A DNA stretch of 64,000 nt, from assembly GCF_013304735.1 (NCBI RefSeq), contig NZ_JAAITI010000005.1:85731-149730 (forward strand), in the 5' to 3' direction. This document shows, one piece after another, positions 16,384 to 24,370 of this stretch. The DNA comes from Blautia luti (GTDB lineage: Bacteria > Bacillota > Clostridia > Lachnospirales > Lachnospiraceae). Under the pieces are notes generated by a model. It did not search any database. It was not told the DNA's origin and saw only the letters and a program-made list of their open reading frames with translations. Position 1 is the stretch's first letter, and each line of letters begins with the position of its first letter. The position numbers were made by a program, and so were the translations under genes.

Positions 16384-17819
16384 AGCTGTTCAAGAAGTCC
16401 CAGCAGGATTTGCTGGGCTTCTTTTTTTGAGTAAGCGGCATGATCGTCGGCAAGGGAGCAGAGATAATCATTCAGTGCCTGGCCGATACTTGTCTCTTTC
16501 AGATAGACGCAGATAAAGGTGTCTTCCTCTGAGAGAAAACAGAGAAAAACAGAGTAATCAGACAGGACTTCAAGATGAATGACTGTTTCGGGAAGAACAG
16601 AAGGCTTGAGGATTCTGCATTTTTCGCCACCCAGATCTGTATTAAGAAGATGCAGGATGGCTCTTTTTCGTTCTTCCACCGGAAGTGGTGTCTGATGGTA
16701 GGAATAGGGACCGTCAAGCAGTCCGGTTTCCGCAAATTTCCGGATTCCGTTCAGGGTAAAATAATTGCAGTAAGTGTCATCTTCTGTAAAAGCAAAGGAT
16801 GGCTGTTTTAATACGGCAGCCAGCTGTGTATAGACAGGACTGGAAAGGTCCACATCACGGTTTTTAAATAATGCCTGCACAAAATCAGGTCCGTAGGACA
16901 TCAGGGCAAGGCAGGGATGGGATTCCAGCGCAAAATTTGTCGTAATACTGGTGTGCATAATGGAACCAAAAATTTCCAGAATCTGAGAGGGAGAATCGGA
17001 CTGCTGAAAGAAACGTCGGGAATTTTCAAGAATCCGTTGAAATTCCTGATTGTAAGAGCTGACAACAGCCGGATTTTCTGTGAACACAAAGGTCATCATA
17101 TCATAGGAGAGAAGCAGGAGCTTCTTTTTTGTTATAAAGAAAAACGGAAATAATGTGTAACTGGAAACATCTCTTCCTGCCTGTGTATAGTAATAATACG
17201 GCTGATAATTGAGAAAACCGGACAGGATTGGGAGGATGGTGCAGAGAAAGGTTTCCAGGTTCATATTGTAATCCGGTGAAGCGGTGGGATTCTGATGAAG
17301 CGGAAGAATCTGGATCACAGGAGGAAGCTTCCCGTATTCTGGATAAAGGCGTGCAAAAGTCTGTACAAGAAGGCGGCAGTTAGCCGGGATATTAGTACAG
17401 ATTTCTTCATCAGAGCCGGAATCAAGGATATCTTCAAAAAGGCTGAAGACCTTTTTTTCCACATCAAAAGAAAAATCTCCACGGTAAAACGGCAGAGAAG
17501 GAAGCCGCTGGAAACCGGAGGGGGAAATGGTCTGCTGGGAGCTGATTACGCGGAGAAGCTCCTGAATATATTTTCGGTTATAATAAACTTCTTTTCCAAT
17601 TTTTTCGATTTTATATAATTCCATCAGTTCCAGGCGCTGAGATGGATTAATCCGGATGGAGTCGCAGAACTGGTGGATAAAGTCAATGCTGGGCAGACGT
17701 TTGCCTGTAAGCATACGCTGCAGGGAGGTGCGGTCCAGACCGGAGGATGAAGCTAACTGGTAAACCGTTTCTCCTGTATCTGTTAGATATTCGCGACATT
17801 TACTGCTGAAATCAGACAT
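16380..17819 (-). CDS. XRE-type helix-turn-helix protein with large C-terminal domain
   Basis: A 479-residue probable transcription regulator. Residues ~8-60 form a lambda-repressor-like HTH (GETVYQLASSSGLDRTSLQRMLTGKRLPSID). The remaining ~400 residues match nothing I recognise. They are mixed alpha/beta with no transmembrane segment, and could sense a ligand. The ATG follows AAGGAGAA. The gene is convergent with the DUF5717 operon and divergent from the LytTR regulator. The intrinsic terminator of the DUF5717 operon lies inside its last codons. Confidence 0.7.
   Translation of the reverse strand: MSDFSSKCREYLTDTGETVYQLASSSGLDRTSLQRMLTGKRLPSIDFIHQFCDSIRINPSQRLELMELYKIEKIGKEVYYNRKYIQELLRVISSQQTISPSGFQRLPSLPFYRGDFSFDVEKKVFSLFEDILDSGSDEEICTNIPANCRLLVQTFARLYPEYGKLPPVIQILPLHQNPTASPDYNMNLETFLCTILPILSGFLNYQPYYYYTQAGRDVSSYTLFPFFFITKKKLLLLSYDMMTFVFTENPAVVSSYNQEFQRILENSRRFFQQSDSPSQILEIFGSIMHTSITTNFALESHPCLALMSYGPDFVQALFKNRDVDLSSPVYTQLAAVLKQPSFAFTEDDTYCNYFTLNGIRKFAETGLLDGPYSYHQTPLPVEERKRAILHLLNTDLGGEKCRILKPSVLPETVIHLEVLSDYSVFLCFLSEEDTFICVYLKETSIGQALNDYLCSLADDHAAYSKKEAQQILLGLLEQL
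16392..16427 (+). terminator. Terminator of the DUF5717 operon inside a convergent gene
   Basis: AAGAAGTCCCAGCA (16392-16405) pairs with TGCTGGGCTTCTT (16411-16423), followed by a T-run. It begins 9 bases after the plus-strand stop and lies wholly within the last codons of the minus-strand XRE-type gene (LLGLLEQL end). Confidence 0.88.
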
Positions 17820-17995
17820 GATAATTCTCCTTTTTCATACTTATGGCATTATTATACGGAAATGAATCAGGAATTGCAATGATTTGTAAAAAAAGAGGGC
17901 ACAATTGGTAGCACATATTGCAGAGTCCTTTCTATAAAAATAAAATAGGTCTTATAGAGTTAAGCAGAAACAACAGGACGGAGGAAACCAGAACC

Positions 17996-18718
17996 ATGGC
18001 GGTAATGACAATTGCGATATGTGACGAAATACGAAAAGATGCACAGAAACTTTCCAGGCAGCTGTCCACACTTGTTCCGGATGCGGAGATACTGGTATAT
18101 CGCAGCAGACAGGGGTTTCTTGACGGACTTTCCCAGGAACATAAGATCTGTAATATGGTGTTCATGGGACTGGACGGCGAAAATGGGAAAAGCCTGGAGA
18201 CTGTACGGGCAATGAGACTGCGGGGAAATTATATACCGGTTGTCATGGTAGCGGACAATGAGAAATTTTATAAAGAAGCCTTTGAAGTATTTGCATATAA
18301 TTATCTGACGAAACCGGTGGAAAGCGGAGAACTGGAACATGTGCTGATACCGATTCTGTCGGCATGTAAGCGGGAGGGTGGAAGAGCGCTGTATTTTCAT
18401 TACAGAACGCAGGTTTATACACTTCAGCACAGCCGATTGTCGTACATATCCAGCAGCCTTCACAATGTAACCTTTCATCTTACAGATGGAAAGAAGATCA
18501 GCTGCCGGGCGCGGCTGGGGGATTTTGAAGGTCAGCTGGCAGAGAGCAGTTTCTTAAGATGTCATCAGAGTTTCTGCATTAATCTGGAGAAAGTGACCTC
18601 ACTTAAAAAGAACAGTTTTGTCATCGGACAGACAGAAATTCCTATTTCCAGAGCCTATCTGAAAAATGCAAGACAGAAATACAAAGATTATCTGGCACAG
18701 CAGAAGGTTTGCTCTTGA
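17996..18718 (+). CDS. LytTR-type regulator with degenerate receiver domain
   Basis: A 240-residue protein with an N-terminal receiver-like domain (~1-125) and a C-terminal LytTR DNA-binding domain (~140-235, LRCHQSFCINLEKV, IPISRAYLKNARQKY). The acidic pocket (Asp10-Glu11) and the receiver lysine (Lys106 in YLTKP) are kept, but Gly58 stands where the phospho-accepting aspartate is expected (NMVFMGLD). No histidine kinase is nearby, so it may act without phosphorylation. I chose ATG 17996 behind GGAGG (17980-17984); the frame stays open upstream to 17918. Its end overlaps the promoter of the amino-acid ABC operon. Confidence 0.85.
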   Translation: MAVMTIAICDEIRKDAQKLSRQLSTLVPDAEILVYRSRQGFLDGLSQEHKICNMVFMGLDGENGKSLETVRAMRLRGNYIPVVMVADNEKFYKEAFEVFAYNYLTKPVESGELEHVLIPILSACKREGGRALYFHYRTQVYTLQHSRLSYISSSLHNVTFHLTDGKKISCRARLGDFEGQLAESSFLRCHQSFCINLEKVTSLKKNSFVIGQTEIPISRAYLKNARQKYKDYLAQQKVCS

Positions 18719-18743
18719 CAGCTCCTTTTTGGTATGTTACTAT
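18715..18743 (+). promoter_or_regulatory. Promoter of the amino-acid ABC operon
   Basis: TTGACA (18715-18720) and TACTAT (18738-18743) have a 17-bp spacer. The -35 box overlaps the stop codon of the LytTR gene. Confidence 0.7.
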
Positions 18744-18758
18744 AACCATACGCTTTCG

Positions 18759-18776
18759 CGTGGTAGAGTGACCACG
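18759..18776. promoter_or_regulatory. Inverted repeat downstream of the ABC promoter
   Basis: CGTGGT and ACCACG are separated by 6 bp, centred about 24 bp after the -10 box and before the ribosome site. It could be an operator or a short RNA stem. The regulator is unknown; the adjacent LytTR protein is a candidate only by position. Confidence 0.4.
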
Positions 18777-18810
18777 TGATAAAGGAATAACGAAAAAAAG
18801 GAGAACGATC

Positions 18811-19698
18811 ATGAAGAAGAGAACAGTTGCAGTAGTAATGGCGGCAGCGATGACAATAGGAATGATGGTAACAGGAGTAAGTGTACAGGCTGGTGTTGAG
18901 GATAAGACACTGATCGTCGGATTTGACGCAGAGTACCCTCCATTCGGATATAAGGATGATAATGGAGAATATGTGGGATTTGACCTTGACCTGGCTCAGG
19001 AAGTATGTGATAATCTTGGCTGGGAGCTTGTCAAGAAGCCGATCAACTGGGATTCCAAGGATATGGAGCTGAATTCCGGAACCATCGACTGTATCTGGAA
19101 CGGATTTACCATTAACGGCCGTGAGGATGATTATACATGGAGCGATCCTTATATCAACAATGAGCAGGTGATCGTAGTTGCCAAGGATTCCGGAATTGAG
19201 AAGCTTGCAGACCTTAAGGGTAAGAACGTAGTTGTACAGGCTGCATCCGCTGCACTGGACGCATTGAACAACGATGACAATAAGGAACTGAAGGACAGCT
19301 TTGCATCTCTCACAGAGAACCCGGATTACAACACCGCATTTATGAACATTGATTCCGGTGCTGCAGATGCGGTTGCTGTTGATATTGGTGTTGCCAATTA
19401 TCAGCTTTCCCAGAGAGGCAAGGATAAATATGTGATCCTTGACGAGCCGATCCAGAATGAGCAGTATGGCATCGGATTTAAGAAGGGTAACGATGAACTG
19501 AAAGATCTGGTATGGGATGAAGTCAAGAAACTTGACGAGTCCGGTGAAGTTGACAAGCTTGCAGATAAATATGAGCTGGATAAGAGTATGCTCTGCATCA
19601 GCGAGGATAAGGAGGACTCAGATTCCGATTCCACAGAAGCTGACACAGAAGAAAGTGCAGATAGCACAGAGAAAGAAGCGGATTCTGAATCTAAGTGA
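18811..19698 (+). CDS. Polar amino-acid ABC transporter, substrate-binding protein
   Basis: A 295-residue family 3 solute-binding protein. The signal peptide covers residues 1-27 and ends VSVQA. The mature part shows the family patterns LIVGFDAEYPPFGYKDDNGEYVGFDLDLA and SGTIDCIWNGFTI. It probably binds a polar or acidic amino acid. There is no lipobox cysteine, although Firmicute binding proteins are normally lipid-anchored. From about residue 264 a tail rich in Asp, Glu and Ser follows the usual end of the fold. It heads an operon with one permease and one ATPase. The gap to the permease (227 bp) contains a hairpin, which may allow extra binding protein to be made. Confidence 0.9.
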   Translation: MKKRTVAVVMAAAMTIGMMVTGVSVQAGVEDKTLIVGFDAEYPPFGYKDDNGEYVGFDLDLAQEVCDNLGWELVKKPINWDSKDMELNSGTIDCIWNGFTINGREDDYTWSDPYINNEQVIVVAKDSGIEKLADLKGKNVVVQAASAALDALNNDDNKELKDSFASLTENPDYNTAFMNIDSGAADAVAVDIGVANYQLSQRGKDKYVILDEPIQNEQYGIGFKKGNDELKDLVWDEVKKLDESGEVDKLADKYELDKSMLCISEDKEDSDSDSTEADTEESADSTEKEADSESK

Positions 19699-19804
19699 TC
19701 CAGTCTCAGATTACAGCAAAAACTGTGAAGATATTTTTCAGAAACTATCAAACAGCAGGAGAAATAAGAAACATAGCAGAAGTTTTTGAAGCTTTTGCAT
19801 AAAA

Positions 19805-19855
19805 AGGAAATGAGGGTGCTTCGGCGTTGGAAGAGCTGCCGGGCATGCTCATTTC
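19805..19855 (+). other. Intercistronic hairpin after the binding-protein gene
   Basis: GGAAATGAG (19805-19813) pairs with CTCATTTCC (19847-19855), with further pairing inside. There is no strong T-run. It probably stabilises the 3' end of the binding-protein message or reduces read-through into the permease gene. Confidence 0.5.
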
Positions 19856-19925
19856 CTGTTGTTTACAGGAATTACAGGTATCAGTCCGATAAATGGGACA
19901 GATACTCCGAACCAGGAGGAAAAAA

Positions 19926-20576
19926 ATGAGTTTTATTGTAATGCTTCAGCAGCTGGCAGGAGGAATGCTGGTCTCCATTGAGATCTTTTTTGTAACTTTG
20001 CTGTTTTCTCTGCCGCTGGGACTTCTGATCTGTTTTGGCAGAATGTCCAAAAACAAAGTGATCCGTGCCATTGTATCCGCTTACATATCCATCATGAGAG
20101 GAACTCCTCTGATGTTGCAGCTGATGGTTGTATATTTCGGTCCATATTTTATCTTTGGAATCCGTATTTCCATGGGATACAGCCTGATCGCTGTATTTAT
20201 CGCATTTGCCATCAACTATGCGGCCTATTTTGCAGAAATCTACCGTGGCGGCATTGAGTCCATGCCGGTTGGACAGTATGAGGCTGCAAAGATCCTCGGA
20301 TACAATAAAGTGCAGACGTTTTTCCGCATCATCCTTCCACAGGTGATCAAAAGGATCCTGCCATCCATTACCAATGAAGTTATTACACTGGTCAAGGATA
20401 CTTCCCTTGCCTTTGTTGTGGCAGTAGCGGAGATGTTTACCATTGCCAAGCAGATCGCAAGTGCACAGACGACCATGATGCCCTTTGTGATCGCTGCCGT
20501 ATTTTATTATGTATTCAATCTGATCGTGGCTGTTGTGATGCAGAAGGTTGAGAAGAGCATGAATTACTACCGTTAA
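19926..20576 (+). CDS. Polar amino-acid ABC transporter, permease
   Basis: A 216-residue inner-membrane protein of the HisM/GlnP family with about five transmembrane helices. The family N-terminal motif region ISIMRGTPLMLQL and the cytoplasmic EAA loop (YEAAKILGYNKVQTFFRIILPQ) are clear. With a single permease gene it likely forms a homodimer. I start at ATG 19926, 5 bases after GGAGGA, although the frame is open from 19893. It lies 21 bp before the ATPase gene. Confidence 0.92.
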   Translation: MSFIVMLQQLAGGMLVSIEIFFVTLLFSLPLGLLICFGRMSKNKVIRAIVSAYISIMRGTPLMLQLMVVYFGPYFIFGIRISMGYSLIAVFIAFAINYAAYFAEIYRGGIESMPVGQYEAAKILGYNKVQTFFRIILPQVIKRILPSITNEVITLVKDTSLAFVVAVAEMFTIAKQIASAQTTMMPFVIAAVFYYVFNLIVAVVMQKVEKSMNYYR

Positions 20577-20597
20577 CCGGAATGGAGAGTACAGAAT

Positions 20598-21290
20598 ATG
20601 AAATTATTTGAAATGAAACATATCAAAAAAAGCTTTGACGGGCTGGAAGTTCTCAAAGACATTTCGCTTGATGTGGAAGAGGGGGAAGTTTTAAGTATCA
20701 TCGGTCCTTCCGGTTCCGGCAAGTCCACCATCCTGCGCTGCGCCACAGGTCTTGAGACACCGGACAGCGGCGAGATCATCAAAACAGGAGATGTGGGACT
20801 GGTATTCCAGCAGTTTAATCTGTTTCCTCATTTTTCCGTAATGAAAAATATCGTGGATGCACCTTTAAAAGTGCAGAAGAGAAAGAAAGATGAAGTTTAT
20901 GCCCAGGCAAGAAGCCTTCTTAAGAAGATGGGCCTGGCAGATAAGGAGAACGCATATCCTTTCCAGCTTTCCGGAGGACAGCAGCAGCGAGTATCCATTG
21001 CCCGTGCCCTCTGCATGAACCCGAAGATCTTGTTTTTTGATGAGCCGACATCTGCACTGGATCCGGAGCTCACCGGTGAGATCCTGAAGGTTATCAAGGA
21101 TCTGGCACAGGAGCATATCACCATGGTGATTGTTACCCATGAGATGAATTTTGCAAGAGATATTTCCGATCGTATCATTTTTATGGACAAGGGTGTGATC
21201 GCAGTGAAAGGAACCCCACAGGAGGTATTTTCTTCCGATAATGGCAGAATGAAGGAATTCCTGGGAAAATTCCATCAGGGTATGGAGTAA
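20598..21290 (+). CDS. Polar amino-acid ABC transporter, ATPase
   Basis: A 230-residue GlnQ-like ATP-binding subunit. Walker A is GPSGSGKST, the Q-loop VGLVFQQFNLFPH, the ABC signature LSGGQQQR, Walker B ILFFDEP, and the H-loop VIVTHEM. It completes a binding protein-permease-ATPase operon for amino-acid import. No dedicated regulator adjoins it other than the LytTR gene upstream. Confidence 0.94.
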   Translation: MKLFEMKHIKKSFDGLEVLKDISLDVEEGEVLSIIGPSGSGKSTILRCATGLETPDSGEIIKTGDVGLVFQQFNLFPHFSVMKNIVDAPLKVQKRKKDEVYAQARSLLKKMGLADKENAYPFQLSGGQQQRVSIARALCMNPKILFFDEPTSALDPELTGEILKVIKDLAQEHITMVIVTHEMNFARDISDRIIFMDKGVIAVKGTPQEVFSSDNGRMKEFLGKFHQGME

Positions 21291-21297
21291 CAAACGG

Positions 21298-21326
21298 TTG
21301 CTTTTAAAGAGGCAATGTTATATAAT
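21298..21326 (+). promoter_or_regulatory. Promoter of purB
   Basis: TTGCTT (21298-21303) and TATAAT (21321-21326) are separated by 17 bp, 87 bp before the purB ATG. No purine riboswitch fold is recognised in the short leader. Confidence 0.6.
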
Positions 21327-21412
21327 TTCAAGAGGCGTGAATTAACCAGATTCGGGCAGATAACGGATCATTCGCCATTCCGGCCCGGATGTATGTAATC
21401 AGGAGGATAATA

Positions 21413-22846
21413 ATGAATACAGACAGATATGTAAGCCCGCTGTCAGAGCGGTACGCAAGCAAAGAGATGCAGTACATTTTTTCCCCGGACATGAAATTCC
21501 GCACATGGAGAAAGCTGTGGATCGCACTTGCTGAGACGGAACGTGAGCTTGGCCTTAACATCACCCAGGAGCAGATTGACGAGATGAAAGCTCATGCGGA
21601 TGATATCAACTATGATGTGGCTAAGGAGCGTGAGCGTCAGGTTCGCCATGATGTAATGTCTCACGTGTATGCGTTTGGTGTACAGTGCCCGAAGGCAAAA
21701 GGTATCATCCATCTGGGAGCGACCTCCTGTTATGTAGGAGATAACACTGACATTATCGTTATGACAGAGGCACTGAAACTTGTCCGCAAGAAACTTGTGA
21801 ATGTGATCGCTGAGCTTTCCAAGTTTGCTGCACAGTATAAGGATCAGCCGACTCTGGCATTTACTCATTTCCAGCCGGCACAGCCCACAACCGTAGGTAA
21901 GAGAGCAACTCTCTGGACACAGGAATTCCTGATGGATCTGGAGGATCTTGAGTATGTATTAAGCACCATGAAACTTCTTGGTTCCAAGGGAACAACCGGT
22001 ACACAGGCAAGCTTCCTGGAGCTCTTTGACGGAGATCAGGAGACGATCGACAAGATCGATCCGATGATCGCCGAGAAGATGGGATTTAAGTCCTGCTATC
22101 CGGTTTCCGGACAGACTTATTCCAGAAAGGTTGACACCCGTGTACTGAATATCCTTGCGGGAATCGCTGCAAGTGCACATAAGATGTCCAACGACATCCG
22201 TCTTCTTCAGCATCTGAAAGAAGTGGAGGAGCCGTTTGAGAAATCCCAGATCGGATCTTCGGCTATGGCATATAAGAGAAATCCGATGAGAAGTGAGAGA
22301 ATCGCTTCCCTGTCCAGATATGTGATGATCGATGCCCTGAACCCGGCAATCACATCTGCAACACAGTGGTTTGAGAGAACTCTGGATGACTCTGCAAACA
22401 AGCGTCTCAGCGTTCCGGAAGGCTTCCTTGCCATCGATGGAATCCTGGATCTCTGCCTCAATGTTGTAGATGGACTGGTTGTTTATCCGAAGGTTATCGA
22501 GAAGAGACTGATGTCCGAGCTTCCGTTCATGGCAACTGAGAATATCATGATGGATGCAGTTAAGGCAGGCGGAGACCGTCAGGAGCTTCATGAGCGTATC
22601 CGTGAGCTTTCCATGGAAGCAGGCAAGAATGTGAAGGTAGAAGGTAAGGAAAACAACCTTCTTGAGCTGATCGCTGCGGATCCGGCATTTAACCTGACTC
22701 TTGAGGATCTTCAGAAATCCATGGATCCGTCCAGATATACAGGACGTGCCAAAGAGCAGACAGAGGCATTTATCGCCAATGTGGTACAGCCGGTTCTGGA
22801 TGCACATAAGGATCTGCTTGGCGTTAAGGTTGAGATCAACGTATAA
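21413..22846 (+). CDS. purB: Adenylosuccinate lyase
   Basis: A 477-residue fumarase/aspartase-superfamily enzyme acting twice in purine synthesis: it cleaves SAICAR to AICAR, and adenylosuccinate to AMP. Marks are THFQPAQPTTVGKRA, the flexible signature loop GSSAMAYKRNPMRSE with its catalytic serine, and the N-terminal YVSPLSERYAS. The start is ATG 21413, behind AGGAGG at 21401-21406. It is followed by purA, the enzyme that makes its second substrate, with a strong RNA hairpin between them. Confidence 0.95.
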   Translation: MNTDRYVSPLSERYASKEMQYIFSPDMKFRTWRKLWIALAETERELGLNITQEQIDEMKAHADDINYDVAKERERQVRHDVMSHVYAFGVQCPKAKGIIHLGATSCYVGDNTDIIVMTEALKLVRKKLVNVIAELSKFAAQYKDQPTLAFTHFQPAQPTTVGKRATLWTQEFLMDLEDLEYVLSTMKLLGSKGTTGTQASFLELFDGDQETIDKIDPMIAEKMGFKSCYPVSGQTYSRKVDTRVLNILAGIAASAHKMSNDIRLLQHLKEVEEPFEKSQIGSSAMAYKRNPMRSERIASLSRYVMIDALNPAITSATQWFERTLDDSANKRLSVPEGFLAIDGILDLCLNVVDGLVVYPKVIEKRLMSELPFMATENIMMDAVKAGGDRQELHERIRELSMEAGKNVKVEGKENNLLELIAADPAFNLTLEDLQKSMDPSRYTGRAKEQTEAFIANVVQPVLDAHKDLLGVKVEINV

Positions 22847-22885
22847 TTCCAAGATGTTATAAACATTAAGAAATGAACACAGACA

Positions 22886-22931
22886 GGAATGACGTGTCTC
22901 TGTGTATTACAGGCAGAGAACATGTCGTTCC
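22886..22931 (+). promoter_or_regulatory. Long RNA hairpin between purB and purA
   Basis: The 5' arm 22886-22902 pairs with 22914-22931 over about 17 base pairs, including two G-U pairs and one unpaired A, with an 11-base loop. No T-run follows, so it is not a standard terminator. It precedes the purA AGGAGG site by 20 bases and could be a processing site, stabiliser or regulatory leader. Confidence 0.6.
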
Positions 22932-22967
22932 GAATAATAGAGAAAGACACAAGGAGGAAACTGTGTT

Positions 22968-24242
22968 ATGGTAACTGCAGTAGTAGGAGCAAATTGGGGA
23001 GATGAGGGTAAAGGCAAGATCACTGACATGCTTGCTGAGAAAGCCGATATCATCGTAAGATTTCAGGGTGGAGCCAATGCGGGCCACACCATCGTAAATG
23101 ATTACGGTAAATTCGCACTTCATACACTTCCGTCAGGTGTGTTTTACGGACATACAACAAGTGTCATCGGAAACGGTGTTGCACTGAATATTCCGGTATT
23201 CTTCAAGGAGTACAACGAAGTAGTAGGCCGTGGAGTACCGGCACCGAAGATCCTGATCTCCAACAGAGCACAGATGGTAATGTCTTACCACATTCTGTTC
23301 GATCAGTATGAAGAGGAGCGTCTTGGCGGCAAGGCTTTCGGTTCCACAAAATCCGGAATCGCTCCGTTCTATTCTGACAAATATGCAAAGATCGGCTTCC
23401 AGGTAAGTGAGCTCTTTGATGAGGAAGCACTGAAAGAGAAAGTTGTACGTATCTGTGAGACCAAAAACGTAACACTTGAGCATCTCTATCACAAACCGCT
23501 TCTGAAACCGGAAGATATCATGAACGAGCTGATGGAATACAAGAAAATGGTTGAGCCATACGTATGTGACGTATCTCTCTATCTCTGGAATGCACTGAAA
23601 GAGGGCAAACAGGTTCTTCTTGAGGGACAGCTCGGAACTCTGAAAGACCCGGATCACGGAATCTATCCGATGGTTACATCCTCTTCCACACTGGCTGCTT
23701 ATGGTGCCATCGGTGCAGGCCTGCCTCCATATGAGATCAAGAAGGTCGTAACCGTATGCAAAGCTTACTCCAGTGCAGTTGGAGCAGGTGCATTCGTTTC
23801 TGAGATCTTCGGCGAGGAAGCAGATGAGCTGAGAAAACGTGGCGGTGACGGTGGTGAGTTCGGTGCTACTACAGGCCGTCCGAGACGTATGGGATGGTTC
23901 GACTGTGTTGCATCCAAATACGGATGCCGTCTCCAGGGAGCTACAGACGTTGCTTTTACAGTACTGGATGTTCTGGGATATCTGGATGAGATCCCGGTTT
24001 GCACAGGCTATGAGATCGACGGAGAGGTAACAACAGAATTCCCGACAACTGTGCAGCTTGAGAAAGCAAAACCGGTTATTGAGAAGCTTCCGGGATGGAA
24101 ATGCGATATCCGTGGAATCAAAAAATATGAGGATCTTCCGGAAAACTGCAGAAAATATGTAGAGTTCGTAGAGAAACACATCGGATTCCCGATCACCATG
24201 ATCTCCAACGGACCAGGAAGAAACGACATCATTTATAGATAA
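22968..24242 (+). CDS. purA: Adenylosuccinate synthetase
   Basis: A 424-residue GTP-dependent enzyme joining IMP and aspartate in AMP synthesis. The P-loop GANWGDEGKGKITD, the GGANAGHT IMP-binding segment, the FGSTKSGIAP-type loop and the late GATTGRPRRMGWFD are all present. The ATG is 10 bases after AGGAGG. It lies 121 bp after purB, probably cotranscribed unless the intervening hairpin intervenes. A GC-rich terminator follows. Confidence 0.96.
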   Translation: MVTAVVGANWGDEGKGKITDMLAEKADIIVRFQGGANAGHTIVNDYGKFALHTLPSGVFYGHTTSVIGNGVALNIPVFFKEYNEVVGRGVPAPKILISNRAQMVMSYHILFDQYEEERLGGKAFGSTKSGIAPFYSDKYAKIGFQVSELFDEEALKEKVVRICETKNVTLEHLYHKPLLKPEDIMNELMEYKKMVEPYVCDVSLYLWNALKEGKQVLLEGQLGTLKDPDHGIYPMVTSSSTLAAYGAIGAGLPPYEIKKVVTVCKAYSSAVGAGAFVSEIFGEEADELRKRGGDGGEFGATTGRPRRMGWFDCVASKYGCRLQGATDVAFTVLDVLGYLDEIPVCTGYEIDGEVTTEFPTTVQLEKAKPVIEKLPGWKCDIRGIKKYEDLPENCRKYVEFVEKHIGFPITMISNGPGRNDIIYR

Positions 24243-24272
24243 TCATTTACTGTGACAGGATTATGACAGGCA

Positions 24273-24303
24273 GCGCCGGGGAAACTTCTCCGGCGCCCTT
24301 TTG
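24273..24303 (+). terminator. Terminator of purA
   Basis: GCGCCGG (24273-24279) pairs with CCGGCGC (24290-24296), followed by CCTTTTGTT. It is GC-rich and well placed 30 bp after purA. Confidence 0.85.
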
Positions 24304-24370
24304 TTAATTGCTAAGTGGATGAAGATAAGGATGCCTGTAATAACTGACATATCATGTGAAAGGAATCTCA

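Noticed and set aside
17905..17938. TTGGTA and TATAAA before the LytTR gene as another long-spacer Spo0A-type promoter
   Set aside because: The boxes are 22 bp apart, but TTGGTA is a poor -35, no 0A box overlaps it, and nothing links the gene to sporulation.
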